From the NCBI RefSeq assembly GCF_000337595.1, contig NZ_AOIL01000069.1:72083-121467 (forward strand): a DNA stretch of 49,385 nt. Direction: 5' to 3'. The translations under genes and the position numbers were made by a program. Each line of letters starts with the position of its first letter. The first letter of the stretch is position 1. The notes below the pieces were generated by a model. The model saw only the letters and a list, made by a program, of their open reading frames with translations. It was not told the DNA's origin and ran no database searches. Positions 16,991 to 25,400 of this stretch are shown here, piece after piece. This stretch comes from Natrialba taiwanensis DSM 12281. GTDB taxonomy: Archaea; Halobacteriota; Halobacteria; Halobacteriales; Natrialbaceae.

Positions 16991-17767
16991 TCAGTACTCG
17001 ATCGTCGCTTCCACAACCATCACGAGCACTTCATCGACATTGTCACACGTCCCGCTGTTCCAGCCATTGCGATCGAGAACGCCCTCTTCCCAGGCTCGGT
17101 CGGCTGACGACTCCTCCACGGTGATCGAGACCGTACTCGAATCGTCGATAGTCTCGACGGTCCGATCAGTGGGAGTCAGCGTGAACTGCAGTCCATCACT
17201 GCTCTGGATCGACCGCTCGGTCGCATTGAGCGCCACCAGCGAGATTACTGCGCGATCGCGTTCTGGCGAACACATCACCTGCGGCTGTCTTACGACCGCA
17301 CTGCCGGTCTCGCCCTCTCGAACGACGGCACCGCCATCGTAGGCGATCGTCTCCGAGCCGGCCTCGTATCTGAACTCGCCGAGCGTAACGGTCTCCGTAT
17401 CAGGATCATAGAACTCGCTATCGTAGCGGTTTTTGATCGGAGTTCCATCGACGGAAATATTCAGTTCGGTTCCGCCGCTTCCGGTTGTCACTGTCCCCTC
17501 TCGTAACGAGAGTTCACTATCGCGTTCTTCGATCCCGCTGTACTGCAGTACGTCGTTGAAGTTCTCCGCGAGGGCGTCCATCGCCCGCTCGGCGTTTCGC
17601 AACTGTTCGTTCTCCTGATAGTCTTCCATCGCCTGGAAGCCGGTCACCGAGAGGAGCGCGACTGACGAGAGGATGATCCCAAAGACGAGGATAAACGCGA
17701 CGACTTCGGAAATCGCGCGCTCGTCGGTGTGGAACGAACGCGGCGGGTTTGGATCGTGCCTGCTCAT
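16991..17767 (-). CDS. Pilin-like secreted protein (class III signal; perhaps DUF7289)
   Basis: A 258-residue protein starting MSRHDPNPPRSFHTDERAISEVV; the longer frame to 17950 overlaps the neighbouring gene and was rejected. Residues 17-40 (RAISEVVAFILVFGIILSSVALL) form the charged-then-hydrophobic N-terminus of archaeal type IV pilin-like proteins, with a potential prepilin-peptidase site after RA. The extracellular part is Ser/Thr/Asp/Asn-rich and beta-like, with two cysteines in each of two places. It overlaps the upstream gene by 4 nt and is the last gene of the pil operon. The family name is from memory. Confidence 0.8.
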   Translation of the reverse strand: MSRHDPNPPRSFHTDERAISEVVAFILVFGIILSSVALLSVTGFQAMEDYQENEQLRNAERAMDALAENFNDVLQYSGIEERDSELSLREGTVTTGSGGTELNISVDGTPIKNRYDSEFYDPDTETVTLGEFRYEAGSETIAYDGGAVVREGETGSAVVRQPQVMCSPERDRAVISLVALNATERSIQSSDGLQFTLTPTDRTVETIDDSSTVSITVEESSADRAWEEGVLDRNGWNSGTCDNVDEVLVMVVEATIEY

Positions 17768-18240
17768 CGGTTCCCACCGTCGATCGTAAGGGAGTCCCCA
17801 TCGGCGCTGATCTCGATCGTTCCACCCGGTGCTGAACTCTCGTCGATATCTAATTCGGTGACGACAACGGGAACGTAAACGACAGTATCGGCTCCGTTCG
17901 ACGTGAGTTTGACACAGTCCGTTTCGCCGTCGAGAAGCGGTGCCTCGCACTTTTCGGCTATCTCGACGGTGTATCCGGAGTTCGCGACCGTTCGTGGGTG
18001 GGGCGCTCTAATCGTCACGGTATCGTCGCCAAGCCGGTCGACACTCTCGATTTCACCGGCAATTCGCTCACCGATCGTCTCTAACGAGTGCTCTGCAGAC
18101 CGATCCGTCTCCGTATCGAGCAACCCGCCAGCACTGGTGAGCAAGAGCGCGATCAAAATCGTCGTGATCCCGATCGTCAACACGTGCGTAACCGCGATCG
18201 ACATCGCTCGATCGGCATCGTTGTGCTCTCGGCTCAGCAT
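17764..18240 (-). CDS. Pilin-like secreted protein (perhaps DUF7266)
   Basis: A 158-residue protein starting MLSREHNDADRAMSIAV, with ATG at 18240 overlapping the stop of the gene before it (TGATG); a GTG at 18243 is an alternative. Residues 12-34 (RAMSIAVTHVLTIGITTILIALL) form a class III signal-like charged/hydrophobic N-terminus. The outside domain is short and acidic (ESVDRLGDDTVTIRAPHPRTV) with one cysteine pair (EKCEAPLLDGETDC). It is part of the conserved set of small exported proteins next to pilB/pilC; each may be a minor pilin or pilus assembly component (inference). Confidence 0.8.
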   Translation of the reverse strand: MLSREHNDADRAMSIAVTHVLTIGITTILIALLLTSAGGLLDTETDRSAEHSLETIGERIAGEIESVDRLGDDTVTIRAPHPRTVANSGYTVEIAEKCEAPLLDGETDCVKLTSNGADTVVYVPVVVTELDIDESSAPGGTIEISADGDSLTIDGGNR

Positions 18241-19118
18241 CACGTGTCACCGCCGTAGATCGGCACATCATCGGTTTGCTGGAACGTGATGGAGTTCGAT
18301 TCGTAGATCACTCTTGTGTCTACCTTCCACGCGCCCTCCGTGGTCCGTGTAGATAGCGCATCATCATGTCCACCGCTCCGATTCGTTACAAGTTCGTAGG
18401 TCCCGTCAACGCCGTTGAGGTCGATCGTTATATCCTCATATGACTCCGACGGATCGAAGAGTTCTGGAACTCGCTGATGTGGGGTTCCATTTACCGTTCC
18501 CGCTACGAGATCGACGCGGGCTGTGCCCGTTGAGACCGACTCACCATCGACGTTGATCTGACTGCCATCAACTTCGAACGTTGTTTCAGAGGTCGAGTTA
18601 TTGATGACAAGCGTCCCGTCATTGCTCGTATTGAGACGAAGAGTGAAGTGACCGACCTGCGATGTATCGCGACTCGCATCTGAAATATTACTATCTGTTA
18701 GCCCATCAAAATCACTGACGTTTCCAACAGCGCTTGTTGCTGACGTATTTCTGTCGATATATTCGACGGTAGTGATCGTCGGCGTATTATTTGTTGTTAC
18801 CTTTCGGAATAGATTATTGTATTCACCGATATCGAGATTATCATCATCAAGATCCTTTCCAGCGATATTCGACCGGTGAACGATCCCGGCAACACCCGTC
18901 TCGAGTTCGTGTTGGGTCACCTCGACATCGGCAGCGCTCTGGCTGGTTGAACTCGAGGAAATGGTTTCGGTGTAGAGAACGCCGTTGAAGACGACGACGA
19001 TACCGAGGATGATGAACGCGAGTGCGATAGCGCCGATGAGAATGATCTGACCGCGGTTATATGATTGAGCATAGTCGTCGCGATGTGCACTCTCGTGAGA
19101 AAGTTCATCTGCTACCAT
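18240..19118 (-). CDS. Pilin-like secreted protein (perhaps DUF7261), AT-richer gene
   Basis: A 292-residue protein with a clear class III-like signal: SYNRGQIILIGAIALAFIILGIVVV (about 19-43), with a cleavage-type R-G followed by Q and a long hydrophobic helix. The external domain is Asn/Ser/Thr-rich, with many N-x-S/T sequons (NNSTS, NTS, NRS), suggesting N-glycosylation. The DNA from about 18580 to 18860 is visibly AT-richer than its neighbours, with TTA, ATA and ATT codons, unlike most of the window. This could reflect transfer, recombination or diversifying change in a surface protein. Its 3' end overlaps the next gene and its 5' end overlaps the previous one. Confidence 0.82.
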   Translation of the reverse strand: MVADELSHESAHRDDYAQSYNRGQIILIGAIALAFIILGIVVVFNGVLYTETISSSSTSQSAADVEVTQHELETGVAGIVHRSNIAGKDLDDDNLDIGEYNNLFRKVTTNNTPTITTVEYIDRNTSATSAVGNVSDFDGLTDSNISDASRDTSQVGHFTLRLNTSNDGTLVINNSTSETTFEVDGSQINVDGESVSTGTARVDLVAGTVNGTPHQRVPELFDPSESYEDITIDLNGVDGTYELVTNRSGGHDDALSTRTTEGAWKVDTRVIYESNSITFQQTDDVPIYGGDT

Positions 19119-19759
19119 ACAATCAAACGAACCTCCACAACATTGTATATCGGATCTTCAACTCCCTTCGCAGGGGGAATCGTCTGATTGGCGTCGTCGT
19201 AGTCCTCGATCTGTTTTCCGTCCGGTTTGATATACTGATCATTGTAAAGCGTTACAGTATAGCTCGCTGTAATCGCGTCTGCCGACGGACTGCCCTGATA
19301 GACAGCCGTTTTGTGTGTCATGTCGTTCCCTTTATCCAGATAGTGGAACTCGAGGTTGTAGTTCCAGCCCTGGGCTGCGAATCGTTGGTTCAGGATCAGG
19401 CCCAGGACGGAAGCGTTCTCCAGATCGTTCTGCGTGAACGTCTCATACTCGTGGTCCTCACCGGGTGCAACGGACCCGTTTGTACCTGCGAAGCCGCCGT
19501 CTTCGTCCCAGTGGCGGAGCAACGCTGATACATTCTCGTCGTGGTCGGCGACGACGAGTGCATCCTGTGCTTCCTGTTGGACCTGCGACTGGACCGATCG
19601 GTCGGCCAGTCCACCGGATGATGGCGTGATGACCACCGACTGGAGCGCAAAGAGGACGGCCAGCAGCACGACCATCGCGCCGATGAACCCCTCGAGCGTG
19701 TAGGCCTGACCGCGATCGGTGTGAGTGGAGTCCGTGGGTAGTGACTGTCGGCTACTCAT
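19112..19759 (-). CDS. Pilin-like secreted protein (perhaps DUF7288)
   Basis: A 215-residue protein. The N-terminus is DSTHTDRGQAYTLEGFIGAMVVLLAVLFAL, a polar leader ending in R-G followed by Q-A-Y-T-L-E and a hydrophobic helix, the layout of archaeal prepilin-like signals. The external part includes HDENVSALLRHWDEDGGF and ends VVEVRLIVW. It overlaps the next gene by 7 nt and follows the previous one by 4 nt, so it belongs to the pilB-pilC transcription unit. The family assignment is from memory. Confidence 0.82.
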   Translation of the reverse strand: MSSRQSLPTDSTHTDRGQAYTLEGFIGAMVVLLAVLFALQSVVITPSSGGLADRSVQSQVQQEAQDALVVADHDENVSALLRHWDEDGGFAGTNGSVAPGEDHEYETFTQNDLENASVLGLILNQRFAAQGWNYNLEFHYLDKGNDMTHKTAVYQGSPSADAITASYTVTLYNDQYIKPDGKQIEDYDDANQTIPPAKGVEDPIYNVVEVRLIVW

Positions 19760-19763
19760 ACGA

Positions 19764-20396
19764 TCACCACGTCCTCACGACGAGTCTGCACGCTGGCTCA
19801 CAGTCACCGTCGTCGAGGATTCCCTCTTCATCGGCCACCGTAACGATTCTCGCAGTACTTGCTGCTGACTGATTGTTGTACGTCTCTCCGGCAGCCAGTG
19901 CCGTCGGGTCAACGAACTGCTCGTCGGGTGGTCCATCGGTGAGCGTCTCAACGCTTACGTTTACCCGGTCGAAAGCCACCGTTTCACCCCCGTTCTCACT
20001 CGCACGCAATCCGAGTTCAGTTCGCAACTCCGCGGCCGAGTGTCCTGTATAGCGCGCTTCGAACTCGCTGGCATTGATCTCGTTTGGCCGGTCACTATCG
20101 GAGAGGTTCGTGACAACCTGGTCTGCGATTCGGTCGGCCTGTGCGATCTCCGCACCGCCGGCCGACGAATCGAACGGCGTGATCAGCGAGGGAAGAAACG
20201 AGAACACGAACGCCATCGCCAGAATGAAGATTCCGATCCCGACCACGAAGTCCTGCGTGGTCTGTCCACGCTGTCCGCGGGTTAGAGACCGGCGTTCGAT
20301 TCCGGTTTCGGTTCCTGTTTCGGTTCCGATTCCGATCCTAGTTCGCGTTCTCGTTTCCGTCTCGACCGAACTCGTTTCTGTCCATTTCCCGTACAT
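19764..20396 (-). CDS. Pilin-like secreted protein (perhaps DUF7287) with repeat-encoded leader
   Basis: A 210-residue protein whose core starts RGQRGQTTQDFVVGIGIFILAMAFVFSFL, a class III-like signal with R-G before Q. Ahead of it lies an unusual leader of about 40 residues (VETETRTRTR, IGIGTETGTETGIE) encoded by degenerate hexanucleotide repeats at 20300-20364. The first ATG at 20396 is 1 nt after the pilC stop, which supports it as the start, but no in-frame ATG lies between the repeat and the signal, so a non-ATG start cannot be excluded. The external domain ends CEPACRLVVRTW, with a cysteine pair. Confidence 0.8.
   Translation of the reverse strand: MYGKWTETSSVETETRTRTRIGIGTETGTETGIERRSLTRGQRGQTTQDFVVGIGIFILAMAFVFSFLPSLITPFDSSAGGAEIAQADRIADQVVTNLSDSDRPNEINASEFEARYTGHSAAELRTELGLRASENGGETVAFDRVNVSVETLTDGPPDEQFVDPTALAAGETYNNQSAASTARIVTVADEEGILDDGDCEPACRLVVRTW
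20300..20364. repeat. Degenerate hexanucleotide repeat in a pilin-like gene
   Basis: On the plus strand, units of the type ggttTC/ggttCC/ gatTCC recur about every 6 bases. Read on the minus strand they encode alternating Thr-Glu, Thr-Arg and Gly-Ile/Gly-Thr dipeptides ahead of the membrane signal. Length changes by slippage would keep the frame. Confidence 0.7.
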
Positions 20397-20397
20397 G

Positions 20398-22452
20398 TCA
20401 GGCCACCATCGTCCAGCCGAGAAGGGCGATTGTCGCCAGGATGATCGCGTATTTGAGCCCGCTCAGTACGTCTGCATCACGGATATAGCCACAGATGAAT
20501 CCGGAGATGATTCCCTGCAGCGTCACCGCGTGGAAAAACAGCGCCGACAGCATATCGATCTGGATATTGTCACTCAGGTCGGCCTGTGCGAGTTCGCTGT
20601 TGGCCTCGCCGGCACCGCCGCTGTTGGTTTCGAGACCGGCCATCGTATCGATGAACTGCGTCTTGAGGATCGCGATGACGGCGAGGACAGTCAGGAACGT
20701 CATGACGATGATGACGACCTGCATCCGGGTGCGGGACTTGCGCTCGCGTTCGATGTCGTCGTGATTCTCGCTCGCGCTTGCGGCCGTCCGGAGCACGTCC
20801 GTAATCTGGTTCGAGGCCTCCTGTGCCTCCGTAATGAGCCGGGTCGTCCGGGCGAGTCGCGGAATGTGGTACTTGTTGTTGAACTCGATGAGCGCCGACT
20901 TCAGACTCGTCCCGTAGTTGACCTTCGTGTGCATGAGTTCGAACTCGCGGGCGAGTTTGCCACTCGTCGTGTCGGCGACGGACTTGAATGATTCGAGGAG
21001 TGTGAGTCCGGTGTCGTTTGCACTCGAGAGTTTCCGCAGGTCTTCCGAGAGCGTGTTGACGACGGTATTTCGGTGGCGGACGTTCCACTCGCGGAAGATC
21101 GAGAGCGGGATTGCAACGATATAGAACGGAATGTATACGTAGATGACGGTTCCCCAGATGACGTTATCGAGCAGGGCGCTCCACGAGAGTGGTGCGGAAC
21201 CGGTCATCATCGCTGTCGTCACGACGACAAGCGCGAGTGGGATAGTAAGTGCGACCGTGTACAGGGGGTTGTCCCTGAAGAAGATGTGCGGTCGCTTTAC
21301 GACCTCGATCGTTTCGTGGGTTCCCTCGCGGTTCTTGATCCGATCGAAGACGCTGTGCTCGCCGGTGAACTGTTCGACGAGGCCGAGATTGAGCAGTCCC
21401 TGTTCCGCCTTGCTCTCGACGTATCTGTTGCCGGTCGCATTTGAGAGGTAGCCGTCGCCGGGCTCGTCGTGTTTGACCGTCGAGACCAGTATGAGGAAGC
21501 CAATCCCGGTAAGCGGAATCAGGCCGTAGACGGTCATATACAGCATATTGTTGGTGACATCCGCCTGTGGAATCATCTGCATCACGACCATGATAATGAT
21601 GAGCAAGAGCGGAAACAGCGACAGCGTCATGTACATCTCCCCGAAGAGTTCGAGCGTCTCGAGGGTGAGTTCCTGTTCCTGCTTGGCCGTGCGCATGTGC
21701 TTTTCTTTCTTGTCTTCGAGGAAGCTCTCCATGTCACCGCCGCTGTTGACGATCGAGAGCATGTCTGTCAGAAACTGCGAGAGTTCATCACTCGGCGTTT
21801 CGATCGCTTGGGTGCGGATTGCAGTCCGGTAGTCGACGTCGAAGTACTCGGTTTCCTTGACGATGCTCTGGAACTCCTTTGCGACCTCGCCGTAGGTGTC
21901 GTCGGCCTGGGCCATCGCGTCGATGATCTCGAGTTGGTTTAGCCCGCCAACCGACAGTGCGTACATAAACGAGACGGAGTCGGTCAGCAACATGTTGATC
22001 TCGCGCTTCCGTGCCGACGCGCGCGAGTACGGGATCGCAGTGAGCGAGCCAAAGCCGAGTACAAAGCCGATCGTCCCGAATATGATTCCGGTGATGAAGA
22101 CGAGCGCCGGCACTCGAAGCGCCTCGATAATCGCGAGTAGCGTATCGTTCCCGACGGGGAACCCGATGATGGTATCGACGGCGATCAGCCCGGTCGCAAA
22201 GAGCGTATACCCGAGTGTGAGACCAATCAGCCACAGTGCGAGGCCGCTGATGAACCCGATGCCGAGCGCACGAGAGAGATAGAGTTCAACCGTGTCGGTC
22301 ATCCGGGCCTGGGCGAGTTTCGTCTCGACGTCGGCGACGAACTCGCTGTCCTCGCCGAAGAGGCGACTATACAGCGGGAAGAACGTTTCACCGAGGATAT
22401 CGGATCCACCGGTGACACTTCCGGAGTCGCCCGTGTCGGTTTGCAGGCTCAT
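20398..22452 (-). CDS. pilC: Type IV pilus inner-membrane platform protein PilC (TadC/FlaJ family)
   Basis: A 684-residue polytopic membrane protein of the type II secretion F superfamily, with two GspF-like domains. Cytoplasmic helical parts (SVSFMYALSVGGLNQLEII; ANDTGLTLLESFKSVADT) alternate with membrane helices (LALWLIGLTLGYTLFATGLI, LSLFPLLLIIIMVVMQMI, VVIIVMTFLTVLAVIAIL, YAIILATIALLGW). It anchors the pilus and works with the PilB ATPase. Its start overlaps the pilB stop (ATGA), so the pair is translationally coupled. The archaellum homologue ArlJ is usually nearer 550-600 residues, and the pilin-like genes downstream favour a pilus rather than an archaellum. Confidence 0.92.
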   Translation of the reverse strand: MSLQTDTGDSGSVTGGSDILGETFFPLYSRLFGEDSEFVADVETKLAQARMTDTVELYLSRALGIGFISGLALWLIGLTLGYTLFATGLIAVDTIIGFPVGNDTLLAIIEALRVPALVFITGIIFGTIGFVLGFGSLTAIPYSRASARKREINMLLTDSVSFMYALSVGGLNQLEIIDAMAQADDTYGEVAKEFQSIVKETEYFDVDYRTAIRTQAIETPSDELSQFLTDMLSIVNSGGDMESFLEDKKEKHMRTAKQEQELTLETLELFGEMYMTLSLFPLLLIIIMVVMQMIPQADVTNNMLYMTVYGLIPLTGIGFLILVSTVKHDEPGDGYLSNATGNRYVESKAEQGLLNLGLVEQFTGEHSVFDRIKNREGTHETIEVVKRPHIFFRDNPLYTVALTIPLALVVVTTAMMTGSAPLSWSALLDNVIWGTVIYVYIPFYIVAIPLSIFREWNVRHRNTVVNTLSEDLRKLSSANDTGLTLLESFKSVADTTSGKLAREFELMHTKVNYGTSLKSALIEFNNKYHIPRLARTTRLITEAQEASNQITDVLRTAASASENHDDIERERKSRTRMQVVIIVMTFLTVLAVIAILKTQFIDTMAGLETNSGGAGEANSELAQADLSDNIQIDMLSALFFHAVTLQGIISGFICGYIRDADVLSGLKYAIILATIALLGWTMVA

Positions 22453-25400
22453 TCGTCGCCCGCCTCGTCTTCGTCGGTTTGGCTGGCGGGTTCAGTCGGG
22501 GTCTCGTCGTCCGTACCGGCACTCGTCTCGTCCTCGGCTGCGAAAATACTCGAGTCGGATTCATTCGTTCGTTCTACATCAAACATCGACCCGCCGCCGG
22601 AATCGGCGCGACTCTCGTCCTCGGCGTCGCTAAAGACCGACTCCGATTGCTTGCCGAAGATCGAGTTCGATGTGTCGCCAGTCTCGTTCGCGTTCGGATC
22701 AGCAGTTCGGTCACTCGTCTCTACGGCCTTCTCCCTCTCCCTCTCCCTATCACTATCCGTATCTGTATCGGTGTCCATGTCCGCACCCGTGTCAGCGGAT
22801 GATTCGATCGTCGCCTCGTCGAACGTCACCACGTCGCCTGTGTCACCTGCGTCGTCCGTTTGATCGTCCTCCGTCCCGTTAGCAGGGATCGAAGACGGCG
22901 ATGACGGATCTGGATCGGGGTCGGACTCAGATTCTGATTCAGGGTCCTCAGCCGCCTCGTGCTCGTGTTCATGCTTGTCTGGCCAGTCCTGATCTGACGC
23001 CGAATCGGGCGACCCCGTCGAAACCTCCGTCGTCGGTCCGGGCCCTCGCTCTTCGACCGGTGTTCCAGAGCCGAGTTCGATCGACGGAACGGCGCTTTCG
23101 GGAATCGTCGGCTGCCCCGATTCTGTCGCCTCGTCGGCAGCAGTCGAGTCAGCGGCTGTTTTGTCGGCCTCCGCAGATGCTGACCCTGATCCTGACCCTG
23201 ACTGCGCGTTCGGCTCCGTTACCGACTCGTCGGTAGTCCGGCGGTCGCCCTCGGCACCATTCGGATCGGCCGACCCGCTCGACGCAGATGACGTCTCGCT
23301 CGGCGATTGTGACGATGCCTCGTTGGTTTCGCCACCTGCCGAGTCGTCCATCGAATCCGGATCTGGACCCGAACCTGGATCCGGATCGAACACGTCATCG
23401 AACTCGTCGCCGGCAAACACCTCATCCGAGGCGGTTGTATCGACGGTCCGGTCCGCTGACTCCGCACCCGCAGTAGCCGATTCGAGTTCATCGAGCGTCT
23501 CGCCCATGTCGTCGAAGAGACCGCCCAGATCACCGTCGGCATCGTCGGACGGGAAGACGGTAACGTCGCTTGTCTCTCCGGAACCGGACGCTGTTGCTCC
23601 GGCAGTCCCATCGCTCCAGGCCGGCGCTTCGCCCGCAGCGAACTCGTCCGCCGTCTCCAGGCTGTCTATCTCGGGGGATGTCGAGTTCGCAGACGCGGGT
23701 TCAGTCGTCGTGTCGGTTCCGGTGCCGGTCTCAGTTCCGGGGCTGACACCGGAATCGGCCGCTCCGGTGTCCGCACTAGAACCGTCACCGGCACCCGCAC
23801 TGGCACCACTGCCAGCGGTCGTCTCAGCAGTCGTCGCCTCGATACCAAACCCGCTGCTGTCCGTCTCTGCGAACCAGTCCGGCTCGTCGTCGTCGTCCTC
23901 ACCGACCGGCATCGTCGCCGCCGTCTCCGCAAAGTCAGTCGCCCCATCGCCGAACGTCCACTCCTCTGCGATGCCGTCCTCGATACCGCTCTCGAAGTCG
24001 AACTCGTCGTCCGTTCCGTCGACTTCGATCGGGTCTTCGTCGGCAACTTCTCCCAGTGCGCTCGCGAGGCCGCTTGGCACCTTCCCGCGATAGTCTTCGA
24101 ACAGCGACTCCTCGGCTCGCTCGAGGAGGTCCATAGAGAGGTTGTACGTTTCGGAGGTCGAATCCGGACGCGGAACGAGTTCTTCTTTCTCCCGGTCGAC
24201 GTCGATCAGGACGCTTTCCATCTCCCGGAGGTCGTCGAGGCTCTCCTCGAGTTGACCGTTCGCGATGAGTGTAAGAATTGTGTCAGGATCGTTGATGAAC
24301 GCCTGGACCGTCGCGGCGACCTCGGCGTAGGTGTTGAGACCGTTCTTGATGAGGTAGGCGAGGATGACCTCGCGTTTGAACAGTTCTTCCTCGAGTTTCT
24401 CCGTGCTCCAGCCGCGGTCGAACTGGATCTCCTCTAAGGTGTTCGAGTCCCCCATCTTGAGGAACTCGTCCGTTTCGGCCTGCCACTGATAGACGTCCTG
24501 AACGTTGATCTCGTCGTGTTCGGCCTCGTAGTGGTTGATCTCCGTGAGCGACTTGTTCCGGCGAACCTTCCGGCCCTGGACCCGGGTCTGGGTCTGGATC
24601 GATACCAGATCCAGCGCGGTGAACATCGTCTTCGAGACGTTGATCGGGTCCGTCGTGAATCGTTTGAGCACCTCGTCAACGGAGTCCGCGTGGAACGTGG
24701 TGTAAGTCGTGTGGCCCGTCGACATGACCTGGAACAGCGTCCGTCCCTCCTCACCGCGGATCTCGCCCATCACGATGTAGTCAGGCCGTTGGCGGAGGGC
24801 GGCTTCGAGCAGATCGAACTCGTCGACGTCGCCCTGCTCGTCGTCGGCGAACGAGGGGCGAGTGACGCTTGCAATCCAGTTACGCTGTGGCAGTTCGACC
24901 TCGCGTGTGTCCTCGATCGAGACGATCTTTGCGCTGCTCGGGATGAACAGCGAGACCGCGTTGAGGGAGGTCGTCTTCCCGGATGCGGTACCCCCAGCGA
25001 AGATCAGGCTCTTGTGGTTCTCGATCGCGAGCCAGAGGAACGCCATCTCGTCTAAGCTGAAGGTGTTCCAGTTGATGAGGTCGATCGGGGTAAACGGCAC
25101 GTCCTTGAACTGACGAATGGTGTAGTTCGTCCCGTGGTCGGACACCTCCTGTCCGAGCGTCAGTTGCGCACGCGAGCCGTCCGGCAGCGTCGCGTCGACC
25201 TGCGGCAGTCGCTTGCTGATCCCCTTGCCCGACCGCTGGGCGAGTTTGACGACGAAGTCGTCGAGTTCATCTTTGCCGTGGTAGATGTTCGAGATGATCT
25301 GTTCGTACTCGGAGTGATAGACGAAGACGGGCGAGTTGTAGCCGTCGACGGAGATGTCCTCGACGTTGATGTCGTGTTTGATTCCGTCGATGCGCTCGTA

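Noticed and set aside
22449-22452. Archaellum (arlI/arlJ) rather than pilus genes
   Set aside because: No archaellin or other arl genes nearby, and the downstream pilin-like set matches a pil operon.
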